From Plumapathes pennacea (Eukaryota; Cnidaria; Anthozoa; Antipatharia; Myriopathidae): DNA of 64,000 nt. Below are positions 1 to 11,100 of this stretch, one piece after another (within the stretch, counting starts at the first letter, position 1; every line of letters begins with the position of its first letter). The notes beneath the pieces are model-generated. The model did no database searches. It was not told where the DNA came from and was given only the letters and a program-made list of their open reading frames with translations. The stretch is from assembly GCA_964036295.1 (NCBI GenBank), contig OZ038463.1, positions 2,356,001-2,420,000 on the forward strand, given 5' to 3'. A program made the position numbers and the translations under genes.

Positions 1-1660
1 AGAATCACTAGATGCACAAGACAAAGAAAGTCGTTTTCCCAGATGCTTTATTTAACTTACTGTACTTGTTTGTGACAAACACCTTAAAAAAAACTTGATA
101 TGAGTTTCAGTGACTGAAACCCACTTTGTTTATTACAAAAGAGTCCTTTTAGGAGAGATTCGTAACATGACAATTCATTTTTCTTCAAAACAGTGACTGG
201 TGCAAAAAAAAAAAAAAAAAAAAAAAAACGCAAGGAACCTTCGTCGTTTGCCACTTTGAAACCCGCCTTAATCTAATCGACTCAATGGATTCGATAAGAC
301 AAATGTTTGCACCTAAACCTCCAGAAAACTCTCCATTGAACCATGGGATATTGAATGACGTCCAGTCGAGTCAGCACTTCTTTTCCCTTCGGTGTTTAAA
401 AACCTCGTGTCTATCCATCGGTTAGCGGATTATTATACTGCCTTTTTAATCAGAAGTAAGTTAAAAACTGATTTTCTTTACTACAATGCAAACCACTCTA
501 TTGAAATGTAATTATGACCGGAGTTTATTTAGGATTATTTAGCTACATATTATTTAAATGCGGGAGACTGTTCTAAATCCTACTCCAAATGAAAAATCAC
601 CAGCTTGACATCTTGCAAATTGGTTACAATGAATCGAGCCTTTCACTTTGCATTAATTCACAATTTTCAAATGGTCAACTTTTCGGGTAAATTGCTTTAC
701 CCAGCATCTTCCCGCCCAAAACACACGCACGCTTCGCGCCTAACCCACCGTTTCTTCCATAACCACTCTCATGTTCATCAAGTGAATGTACTGAATAGAA
801 GACACAAAATGTAATCGCACAAAAAGCTTGCAGAAAACGCCAGTGGAGTAATGTCTTTTTTCGACTGGATCGAGTTGCCATCGCACGTTCTTCTCATCTG
901 CAGCTTGATTATGCAATTGCCAATAGTCGGAAATTGCTTCCATAACTTACGACTCAGTGCAGAGGATTGTACTCAACTAAAGGGCATGAGTACATCAGTC
1001 CCAGTTAATAGCGTTTTCTACCAGGCTTTGTTGCAACATTTGTCTCCATATTCGTGTGGTTTACACAAAAAAGGAGGCAGTGAATTAGACGTCGACATGA
1101 ACAAACTTAAATGAATTAGCATGATTTCTTCCCTCTATTGAATGGCCAAATGGAAAACTGTGTTAATACAAAGCAAGGAATGACCCGAATTCGAATTCGA
1201 ACTCAAACTCAAACTCGAACTCGAACTCAAACTCAACTGTTTTTTTTTTTTTTTTTTTTTTTTTTTTTCTATAAAAAGCAACGTCCCTTTGAAGCCCACT
1301 GTACAACCCTGCTAGGACTGAAACATGATTCCATTGCTGCAATATTTGTTTCATCATGAGGTGGTTTACAAAGTTACTGTGAATTAGACATCGATGAAGC
1401 TTGCGTCGTTTTTCTCTCCTTTTCAACCGGCTTTTATGTTAAAACACACTTGGTTTGCTAAAGTCTTGGGTTATCGTGTACATTCAGGCGACTTGAGTCG
1501 GGTTTCAAAGTGGCGGTCAATTAGATGCGAAGCTTGCGTGTGTTCTCCCCGATACGTGATCATTTTAAACAACCATCTGATCTCTCCAAATTGCTCTCTT
1601 TTGTGTATGTTGGGGTTAATTTGACAGACAAAATAAAACCTGTCAACAGTTAGGTAGTGG
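1..1660. other. Intergenic region, no supported gene
   Basis: I see no exon chain here. The open frames are short and lack domain-like composition. The stretch holds a poly-A run near 205-228 and a compound simple repeat at about 1186-1268 (listed separately). The rest is unremarkable AT-rich sequence upstream of the first gene. Confidence 0.6.
1186..1268. repeat. Compound microsatellite: (TCGAAC/TCAAAC)n followed by poly-T
   Basis: Hexamer units alternating between TCGAAC and TCAAAC run directly into about 29 consecutive T. The alternation fits CpG decay of an original TCGAAC unit. It gives rise to spurious low-complexity open frames on both strands. Confidence 0.85.
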
Positions 1661-1668
1661 GACGTGAC

Positions 1669-1676
1669 TATAAAAA
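1669..1676 (+). promoter_or_regulatory. Candidate TATA box of the USOMP5-like gene
   Basis: The sequence CTATAAAAA lies about 30-40 bases upstream of a plausible noncoding first exon that ends at a good GTAAGT donor at 1810. This is inference from spacing only. Confidence 0.35.
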
Positions 1677-1699
1677 TAAACATTCTTTTGATTGACTTA

Positions 1700-1809
1700 C
1701 TCTCGTCGACCAATGAGAGAGCTTTTAGAGAATACTGAAAAAGCTAGACAGAACCTCTGTGCTCACATCTTAACTGAGTTTGGTGAAGGTTACCTCAAAT
1801 TGCTTTCTG
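1700..1809 (+). other. Probable 5'UTR exon of the USOMP5-like gene
   Basis: A consensus donor (CTG|GTAAGTTT) at 1810 pairs with an acceptor (TTTCCAACAG) at 2659-2668, just 12 bases before the start codon at 2681. The transcription start is not visible; about 1700 is estimated from the TATA box. An ATG at 1711 opens a short frame that runs out of frame with the main protein after splicing, so it would act as an upstream ORF. Confidence 0.4.
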
Positions 1810-2680
1810 GTAAGTTTATTTACAAGTTGACTTGAATGTGGGGCACCTTTGGTGTTATTTTGCATTTTAGTGTTTTTTTTTTTTTTTGTTTTTGTTTTTG
1901 TTTTTATTTTGTAGCCCCCGCTGCATAGTACTGTATTCCAGTCAGTTTGATGTGTGTTAAAGTTCTTAATTTACAAGACTTTTGAGGAGTTCAGCTGTCA
2001 TAAAGTGCTAATGTCGTGTTATGAAGCCGACAAAACTGCAAAAGACGTTGGGTTTTTCCCATTTAAGTTACTACTGTACTTTTAAATTACACACTCTGGC
2101 ATAACGTGCCTACATAGTGCTACGATATTTATCAAATGGTCGCGTACTTATGGTAAAACATTTCGAGGGAAACAATGTGGTTACCAGTGGTGGTGTGTCG
2201 AGCGTGCTTCCAGCATGCGTCGTGTGAAAACATTCCCAACAAAATTATAGTTTTCTTACTATAATATGCAAAACATATGCGTATAAAATGAGGCTTCTAG
2301 TAAGACATTAAGACATGCTCCAATTATCATTTTACCCGTTTACAACAATCTTCACTGAGTTCTTGGTGCGGGCCGCACACTCTCCAAGTAAGCCCCGTCA
2401 TACCAGTGTCCGCAGCCGATAGTGAAGAAGTTCGCACTTATTATGCTAGAACTCGAGGTTATTTCAAACGATTGATGATATTTTCCATAGTTAGTGTGGT
2501 TATGCCGTAGCAGAATTGAACGCTTGACTTTCTAATGGTGTTAGTGAAGGCCCAAGCTTACATAACATGAATTAAGCCGACTAAAACCTGTTGACGATTT
2601 AGCTCATGAGTCTAAATATTTGTAACTTTCTTTAAGGCGCTAATAATTTATTTCCACTTTTCCAACAGAACACAATAACC

Positions 2681-5600
2681 ATGAAAATCTATCTGCTGGT
2701 CCTCCTTGTCTTGGTAGTGGTCGACGCTAAAAAGTGCAAAAAAAAGTTAAAAGGTTAACTGAGGCTAATGTACACAGCAGGGCCCGGTTTTTCAAAGCAC
2801 GATTAGGCTAATCCTGGATTAGATCTAAACTTTCTTGTCATTTATAAGCCTGAAAGTGTGAAGGTTTTGTCCACAACGACTTCCTTGATACGTTTTAAGA
2901 TGGAACAAGCTCTTTAATCCTTCTTCGAACAAAACCTTGCAGTTTATTAGCAGAGAGGTCGAGAGAAATAATTTTGTTAATCCTAGATTAGCTTAATCGG
3001 CTTACGAACAACCGGGCCCAGGATGACAAGATAAAATAGCAGCTAACAGAGATAGTCACAGAGTAACTATGTTTCGGTGATCTTTTGCAACCGGCTGTTT
3101 GCAAATCACAACTCAAAATCTTTTCCCTGGTAATAAAAAAGAAAGAGTCCAAAGGAAGTAACTAAAATAAATTGGTAAGGCCGATTCAGGAAAGCGGTTG
3201 AAGAATTTACATTAGTACTGGTAAATAGGCATCGTTTTGTTTGTCACATTGCTTTACAATTTTATTGTTAATATGGATTTTTAAACTCTTTCATGCAGAG
3301 GCAGAAGAAGAGTTGAAAGTCTGCGAAGAGGAGAAAGCAGAACAAGCGGCGGAGATTGAACGACTGAGAATGGATATAAAAAACCTGACAATGAAGGTTG
3401 AATCCCAGGCGAAGGAAATTAGCCTACAGCAAATGAAGATCGTAAAACAGTTGGCGGAGATTAAAGTACTGCAAATGAAGATCAAAAAGCTAGAAGGTGT
3501 GTAAATGTAAAGTATTGTGTGCTTAATATGTAAACTGAAAGTAAGCAGTGTGTTAATACATATGTGTGAGTGTACTATGGCATTCAGGGAAGGACATCGA
3601 CCACATGTCAACGTGACTATGATTTGCAATATACAAGTTTATACAGGTTTGTCAAATGAGAGCTTGATATGAATCAAACTGGAGAACTAGAAACGCGACA
3701 ATCTCACGAGAAGAACAAAGCTTCGCTTCAAACTAAAACGACGTCACGAAAAGACTTATGGAACTCGAATTCAAGTTATGAACTTATCGGATTTCCCGAC
3801 GAACTTCTCCCTACCCCCTCCTTTAGCAGTCAAGTGATCTCTAAGGTCGCAAAACTGTTCATCCTGAGCATCAAAACTTACCTGTGAACTTATGGTTACG
3901 TATCAACTTAAAAATATTGAAAGGCAAATACTTGAATCATGCATAGCAGAATCTTCATGAGTAAGACAGTGTTTGGTTTTACTTTCCAGAACAATGCGGT
4001 GAACGCAATTACACGTCTTGCAAGGAAGCATATGATGCTGGCCAAAGGTATGTTTAGTGTCAGCTACTTTATCAAAACGCATGCAGTGGAATATAGAAAT
4101 ATATTATAAAAGCTTGCTGTTTGTATGACAGATGCTTTACCTATTTGCCAGCTGCCAAAACGTTTGATGTTGTGTCATGCAGCTATTCTTTGCAAAGAAA
4201 CTTTCTATATGTTTCGTTGCAGACGGGAATGAAATAACTTTTACACAGTTTAGAATGTACTCAGCTAACCTGCAGAGAATTCTGAATTTAATTTTTTTCT
4301 TTTGTTTTAACTCACCAGGGAAGACAGGGTATATATGCTCAACTTGACTTCTGGGAAGACTCCAGTGTACTGCCAGATGTCTGATGTCAAGGGATGCGGG
4401 TCGGGTGGATTTACGCTGGTCATGAAGATTGATGGCGAAAAAGTGAGTGAATCAGGATATTCTTCTCATTCTTGGCATACGTACCTACTCTTGAAGTCAT
4501 CATAATCATAAATCTTTAGGGGATAAAAGAAGACCAAAGCTTTTTTATTAGCTGTTGAATGGTACAGTTAAGAATTGGTTCATGCTTAGCGTGCGTCTAT
4601 CCAGTTATGGATGCACGCGGGAAGTTGGGAGAGCACGAGAGAAGAGTGTGTTTTGCGTTTGCTGCGCGTTTTACACCAACAACCAAACGTCGTGTTTGGT
4701 GCTTGTTACTTTCGTTTACGAGTGAGGGGGAGGTGTTTTGTGGTCAAACAAAAACAATTTTACTTTGAACATTACTTATTTGAGATCTGACGTTCTGGTC
4801 CATACCTGAGCGGGTTGTAAAAAATAGGAATCGATTTCTGTTACATTCGTTTTATTATTAAAAGCCCACTGTATTAGGCGTCTGCAGAAGAAAAGAAAAA
4901 GACCGTGGTAGCCTAGCGGTAGCCCAGCGGTCAATCCCCACTCAAGGCAGTGATTTTGTAAAAACCCTGGCTCTCTACTCGTGGTTTGGATGACCATGTA
5001 AAATAGTCCCGTCTCTAGATAAACGGGGACGTAAAAGAACCACTAAGGGTGTAGCCAAATCTCTGGCAGTGTACCACCATCAAGCACTAAGCAATGGCCA
5101 CAGCTCTGTTGTGTGTGCCTTACCACTTCGAGTGGTAAAAGCCAAGTAAATAAGTAAATAAATAAAACAAGAATTGATAATCTTTGACGAGAAACTATTT
5201 TACAGTATAAGCGTTCTTTTCCTTTCTTTCAGAAAAACTTCTTGTATGGCTCGGAACTATGGACCAACAAAGATGTGTTTAACGTTCCGGGAGGAGCGAC
5301 GGGGTTTGACAACCAAGAAACCAAACTGCCAACGTACTTTGAGACTCCGTTTAGCAAGGTCTGTCTCGGGATGAAGGTCGGAGATGACTTAAGGTTCATC
5401 TCAATCGACCAGGAGGCTTCGTCTCTGTACTCGCTCATTGCTGATGGCCAATTCCGCCCCACGTCTCTTGGCCGGGACATGTGGAAGTCGTTGATTGCCG
5501 ACTCCTCTCTGCAAACAAATTGCAACAAAGAAGGATTCAACGCTGGAGGAGATATTCCAGATCGTGCTAAAGCAAGGATTGGCATCTCAAGCAACCAAGA

Positions 5601-5748
5601 GAATGACTGTAACAGCAACGACTCCCGGATTGGTTTTGGCACCGGAGGTAGTATGGATAAGGAGGCCTCTTGCGGAAATTCAGCAGGATGGTACCCTGAC
5701 AACGGTAACAAGGAAATCAAAGCCTTTGGTTACATCTTCGTGCAGTGA
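2681..5748 (+). CDS. Secreted coiled-coil protein with USOMP5-like C-terminal domain
   Basis: Five coding exons: 2681-2753, 3299-3496, 3990-4047, 4319-4442 and 5233-5748. Phases agree throughout and give 322 residues. Residues 1-16 are a classic signal peptide (hydrophobic run ending VVVDA). A Lys-rich start is followed by a coiled coil (about residues 25-90) with heptad-like repeats of I/L and charged residues. A cysteine-containing domain then begins at CGERNYTSCKEAYDAG and runs to the end. Motifs such as GKTPVYCQM, GGFTLVMKIDG and a Gly/Asn-rich tail ending in KAFGYIFVQ resemble the fibrinogen-like fold of coral uncharacterized skeletal organic matrix protein 5 and its anthozoan relatives. 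Likely role: extracellular matrix or mucus, possibly oligomerised by the coil. The donor after exon 1 (GTTAAC) is weak. AATAAA signals lie near 5883 and 5954. Confidence 0.82.
2780..3019. mobile_element. MITE with GGGCCCGG terminal inverted repeats
   Basis: A 240 bp element in intron 1 of the USOMP5-like gene. It starts GGGCCCGGTTTTTCAAAGCA and ends with the inverted counterpart ...CGAACAACCGGGCCC. The inverted arms extend inward as imperfect matches (GATTAGGCTAATCCTGGATTA against TAATCCTAGATTAGCTTAATC). There is no coding capacity. I could not identify a clear target-site duplication. Confidence 0.75.
4900..5168 (+). repeat. SINE-like repeat with TAAA-rich tail
   Basis: The repeat begins near GTGGTAGCCTAGCGGTAG, a tRNA-A-box-like stretch, and ends in a tail of AAGTAAATAAGTAAATAAATAAA in intron 4 of the USOMP5-like gene. 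A good B box is not visible, so assignment to a tRNA-derived SINE is tentative. Confidence 0.4.
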
Positions 5749-8147
5749 AATGGTTAAGGCTTTCGGCCGGTATCACTTGATTGAAGGGGTTTAGGTTTGA
5801 AAGTGCAAACGGCCATACATTGTAGGCACTCTAACAAAAATTGGGAACGTTAAAGGGGAAGCAAAAAGGATCATCAGTGGCAAATAAACTTGAGTAGTTT
5901 TTAAGTCTGTTGTAATCCTGTTGCCCTAGGAAATTGTAAACGGGTATAAAGGCAATAAAGTGGGAAAACAAGGTACTTGTTGTGTTTATCTTACCAAGCA
6001 AATAACGGCCTTGCACATTCTTCGTTTCTGCTGACAGGCCCACACGACTCCAGTGCAACCAATTTTGGCTGTAGATAGGGTGCCTTATAGTTTTGCTCTG
6101 AAAAGCTTCTCCTCTAATGATTTTTCTCTTTTGAAAGATATTGCAGGCTGCTGATCGGTGAATATCGTTTTCAGTAAACTGTGGTGTTGTATTAAATGCC
6201 AATGTTTCATTAAGATTCTTTCAAATTCCGAATAGACGGATTGTACTGTGTGACAAATGGCAAGATTCTTTTGTTAGCTTTTGTTTTAAGTGCTGACTGT
6301 TTGTCATTATAACAATTTTAAACTCAGTCTGCAAAGAACGTATAAAGCAAAACTTAGTTTCAGTAAAAATGTGCATTTTATTGTCCAAGAAATTGCACAT
6401 ACTTTCATATAATTCCTATTACATTACTTTCTATCCTGTTATGCCTACAATGCACATCCAAATTCTTCTGAAGGACCAGCCTTTAGATGAATACGAAAGT
6501 GAAAAATGAGCCATACAGTATAATATTATGCTGCATGCCGCTAAATTTAAAACTTTACAATCATCTACCACACTACCAGAGTGACTCTACTTAAATATGA
6601 TTAAAAGCATTTATATGAACTGCGGTCAGAGAATGCAATTGAAGTGATCTTCGCATGAAGAAACTCAATATGTAGCTTCATTGGAGCCCGGAAAAACCAG
6701 TAAAAAGCAGGGTTCAACAAGATTCTGACCCACGACCTCATATCAGATCAACTGATATACTACAGGTCTAAACCAAAAACGCAACCTTTGAGCGTAAAAC
6801 TTCAAGAAATTCGGCTGCGCTCCGAGCCGTCTTTGCTTGGTGACCCTTTCGTCTATTCCCTGTTTCGCAAATCCTACCATTTTTTTTTTTCTAGAAAGCT
6901 TTTTATAAGTATTTCCAGCATCTTTCAAATTACATGGCTGAAATATTGTCTTACCCAGCTGACAACAACGGTATCCTATATACCCTGGCCTGCTATGCAC
7001 TACTTATTGTGTTCTAAATAGTATCTATTTATGAGTGCATCTATGTACATTAATTATAAAATGACTTGCTAGGCAAGTACAGTTTAAAATTCTTACAAAA
7101 ATACTTTGCAAAAGGTGTACGCTGTGTTTTGTTGGCGGTTTCTTTGTTTGTATTAAACCTGCGCCGACGTGGAAAAGAGGTTTCTTAACAAAATATTTTA
7201 GAATTGATAAATATGAAAATGTTTTATGCTTCTTCAGCAAAAAAATCTTCGTAGGAAAAAGGCTTTTTTTTTTAAGCGTTTAAGCTGCTAAACTTCTTGG
7301 GACCAATCGGAAAGTGTCGCCAACGCAAAACAAAGCAATCACACAATTACTTTCGACAGTCATCCGAAACCGGCTCTAAATAATCTCGCAAAATTTGGCT
7401 TTGTGCACTCGCATTTCGTCATTCAGAGCGCGCTTCTTTTGTCAAATCAGGGAGGATACATAAAATTCTTTCTCTTGTGCTTTTGGCCAACAAACTGCAG
7501 AGTTTTGATTCTAGACTAATCATCTTTCGGGAAATCGTCAGCGAAAAATTTTCAGTTTCATTTGGACAGTTTGAGATTCTCGCCAATTTTTTGTTTTTTT
7601 GTTTTTTTGTTTTGTTTTTTCTTTTGACTTGTGTAAGTTATAGCACGATTATCTTACAAAACCTCTAAATAAATTACTGCCTCCTAGCTGTTCTGATGGA
7701 TTTTTCTGTGCAATACACGATATTTTTGCATCCACAGGTGCACCCTGTTACACCAACAACATTAGCTTGGAAGTGTCGTCACCTTGTTAGACTTGAACAC
7801 TACCCTCGAGATCTGTGGATGAAGACAACGAAACAAAATTATACTAACTGTTACCATTGAGATCAGAAAATCAGGAAAACTACTGCGTGGTCCCTGAACG
7901 CATAACAAAAAACGCGATATGATGTGCAAAATTGACGTAAGTAAATGAAAATATGTGTACAGTTAGAGTCGACATCTACTGCTTAAAGAGACAGACAGAC
8001 AGAGAAAGAGAGGAACTAAGCGAAATAAACCAACTCTAAGAATAAAAAAGCACAACACAAACACAACAAGAAAGAAAACAAACAGTATCCTAATGATAAA
8101 ACTAACAAACTACTACTGGACAATTTACTCATTACATATCCAAAAAA
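5749..8147. other. Intergenic: 3'UTR of the plus gene, then no recognisable gene
   Basis: The first 200-250 bases are the likely 3'UTR of the USOMP5-like gene (AATAAA near 5883 and 5954). The final few hundred bases before 8148 are the likely 3'UTR of the minus-strand death-domain gene. In between I see no splice-consistent exon chain and no protein motif. Confidence 0.5.
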
Positions 8148-11100
8148 CTAACCGTTGGTCCATTGAAGATGATAGTGCTGACTCAACCTCCTAAAAAGTG
8201 TTTCATTGGCAGTAGCGGGAGTCCTTGGTAACGTAATCGCTTGTTTTTGCCGCCCAGTGGAATTAGCCTGGACGGACTGTGACACTATGTCGTTCTCAGA
8301 ACTAGAGCTGGCAATCTCTCGGTTGGGCTTTTTACTCTTTGGAGTCATTTGTCTGTCCATTATTTTGTTAGTCACTCGACTTTCCATATCAGTTGGCATA
8401 TTACTGTGGACGCTCAGTTGCGCTGCAGGCTCTTGAGGTGGAAGCGACTTATGCTCCTTGTTTACGTCATCAAGAACTCTGGAAGTGTTAGTTCCATTTG
8501 CTGCGACCTATAGGGGTGGAGAGAGTTATTTGTTGACCAGGTACAAACATACTGTAACTTAAACATCATAATCCAATTATGTTTTAAATTGTTTAATCCG
8601 ATTAAGTTCGGAGCTTCCTCCATAAGTCCAACATCCTCCCTTCCTCCCCCTTTCAATGATAAGTCCACCATCCTTCAATTCCTGTTATATATTACCGTCT
8701 TTACTATTGTATGTCAATGTACTAAAATGTAAATACTATGTTTAATGTTGTAATACTCAGTAATAAAACAGCTATTTTTCAGATGTACCACACAGACAGA
8801 AAATAAAAATTCGTCTTCCTTTTCTAAGCTGAATTGTTATGTGGAGGATTGAACCTGGGAACACAGTGATTGGTGCTGGCGAGCCTGACCAGCGTCCTGC
8901 TGACTGTGCTACCAGGACATCCCCAAGCTGTTGTTCAATACTACTGCTTTCAATACTTCAGAAATGAATACGATTAAGCACCGGTTTACCGCGGTTATAA
9001 CGGGCCATGCACGGGTGTAAATATGTGAATACTTCTGCTTATATTTACAGTAGATATGTTTAATATGATTTCAGATACCTTAGAAGATTTGAGAATGTCA
9101 GTGGCCATTAGAAAACTGGGTGGAACTTGGTCCCCTTGGAAAAAATGATGTTTCTTCAGCAACGGAGAAGGAAGGTAAAACGTGCTTGTTGAATCGTTAG
9201 ACTTTGTTTTCTGGAAAAAAAAATGAAAGAACTCCAGCGTGAACCAAACACGTAATGAGTTGTGATTAGATAATGATATCATGTTAAACTTTCTTTTAAG
9301 AGTTAAAGATGGCTTCTGAAACAGGAGAAAGAAGACTGTCGGTCATTGCCACAATTTGCACTGAAAACAACGGTTATCCTTAAAATTTCTCTGTCATAAA
9401 CTTCTCACTTTATATTTGAGAAATATATAAAATATATATAAATATATATAAATAATTAGTATAGGTAATCGCATGATTTCGAGTGCAATTTGGAATAAAT
9501 TAGCACGAGTAAATTTTTCAAAGACGATAAAATTGCACGAGCGCAGCGCGAGTGCAATTTGTGGTCTTTGAAAAATTTACGAGTGCTTATTTATTACAAA
9601 ATTGCACGAGAAATCATGTGATTACTTGTTAATAATATGCATACATAGAGGATATTACACGGCGGCGCGAAGATATGAATTTTATTTTCGAGTGGTAAAA
9701 ACAATATTTTACGAACGAGCGCTTCGCGAGTTTCAAGATTCCAAATTGCACTCGAAATCATGCGATTACCTATACTAATTATTTATATATATTTTTATAT
9801 ATTTTATATATTTCTCAAATGTAAAGTGAGAAGTTTATGATAGAAAAATTTTAAGGATAACCGTTGTCTTCAGTGCAAATTGTGGCAATGACCGACAGTC
9901 TTCTTTCTCCTGTTTCAGAAGCCATCTTTAACTCTTAAAAGAATAATATTATTAATAAAATATGCATACATAGAGGATATTACTGGCGGCGCGAAGATAT
10001 GAATTTTATTTTCGAGTGGTAAAAACAATATTTTACGAACGAGCGCTTCGCGAGTGAGTAAAATATTGTTTTTACCACGAGAAAATAAAATCCATATCTT
10101 CAAGCCGCCGTGTAATTTTCTTTTTATTATATTAGACACGAATGTTTACGAGAAATTGCACAAACAACCGTGCAAAAGCGGGAAATGATGCCTACGATAT
10201 CCTCACTAGTGAGGATATAGAGATTACTTCATGGAAAGTGCGCGCGTACGGTTTTTATTCACGAGTTGTGAAGTATCATAAAACGAACGAGCGAGGCTTT
10301 GCGAGCGAGTGAGTTTTATGATACGGAACAACGAGTGTCTCAACGAGTGTCTCATTGGCTAGAACTCATTTGCGTACGAAATTTTACGATATGGCTTTTT
10401 CGTGAGTATGTCTCAGTATGTATATAATAAATGGAAAATACGCCACTCGGGTCCCGGATGTAGTTTCGTATGGATTTTACGCACGGTATTTTTTCCAGTA
10501 AAACACTCGTCTCTATATAATAAAATAATTTACGTCGCGTAATTTTTTTTCAATTTCGGCAATTTTTAATTTCAAATTTCTGCACTGTTAATTTCACATT
10601 TCTGCACTGTTAATTTCGCATTTTTGCACTATTTGGGATAAATTGATGTGCGCTCAGCCAATCAGAATGCAGAAATTATTGTATGCATGTTATTAATTAA
10701 ATAAATACAATGCAGACTAGCATGTCCAGCGGTATTCAGTGTTGGGACACAATGTAATTTATTTGATTATAGTGAATGAACTAAGGACACTGCAGATCTA
10801 CAAACCTTAAGCTTCTCATGTTTCACAGTCTTCTTTGCACGGTACGAATGCGTCACCGGACGGCGTCTTCCTATGGTCAGTAGAATCTTCAATGTGCACT
10901 GCAAAGGAGCAAAACATCCGTTAAATTCTTGAGTTGCAAAAAATAACTCTTGTGGTCACAGCTTCAACGCCACTTTAAAATTTTAGAAGCTAGTCAAATC
11001 CAACAGCGACCTCCCCCCCCCCCCCCCCCCCCCTCCCCCCCTTTCGGGCATCACCGTTAGAATTATTACAACATCAAGTACACACCTGGAGTGGACCGTT

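Noticed and set aside
5229..5720. Minus-strand 163-codon frame
   Set aside because: Shadow of the last exon of the USOMP5-like gene.
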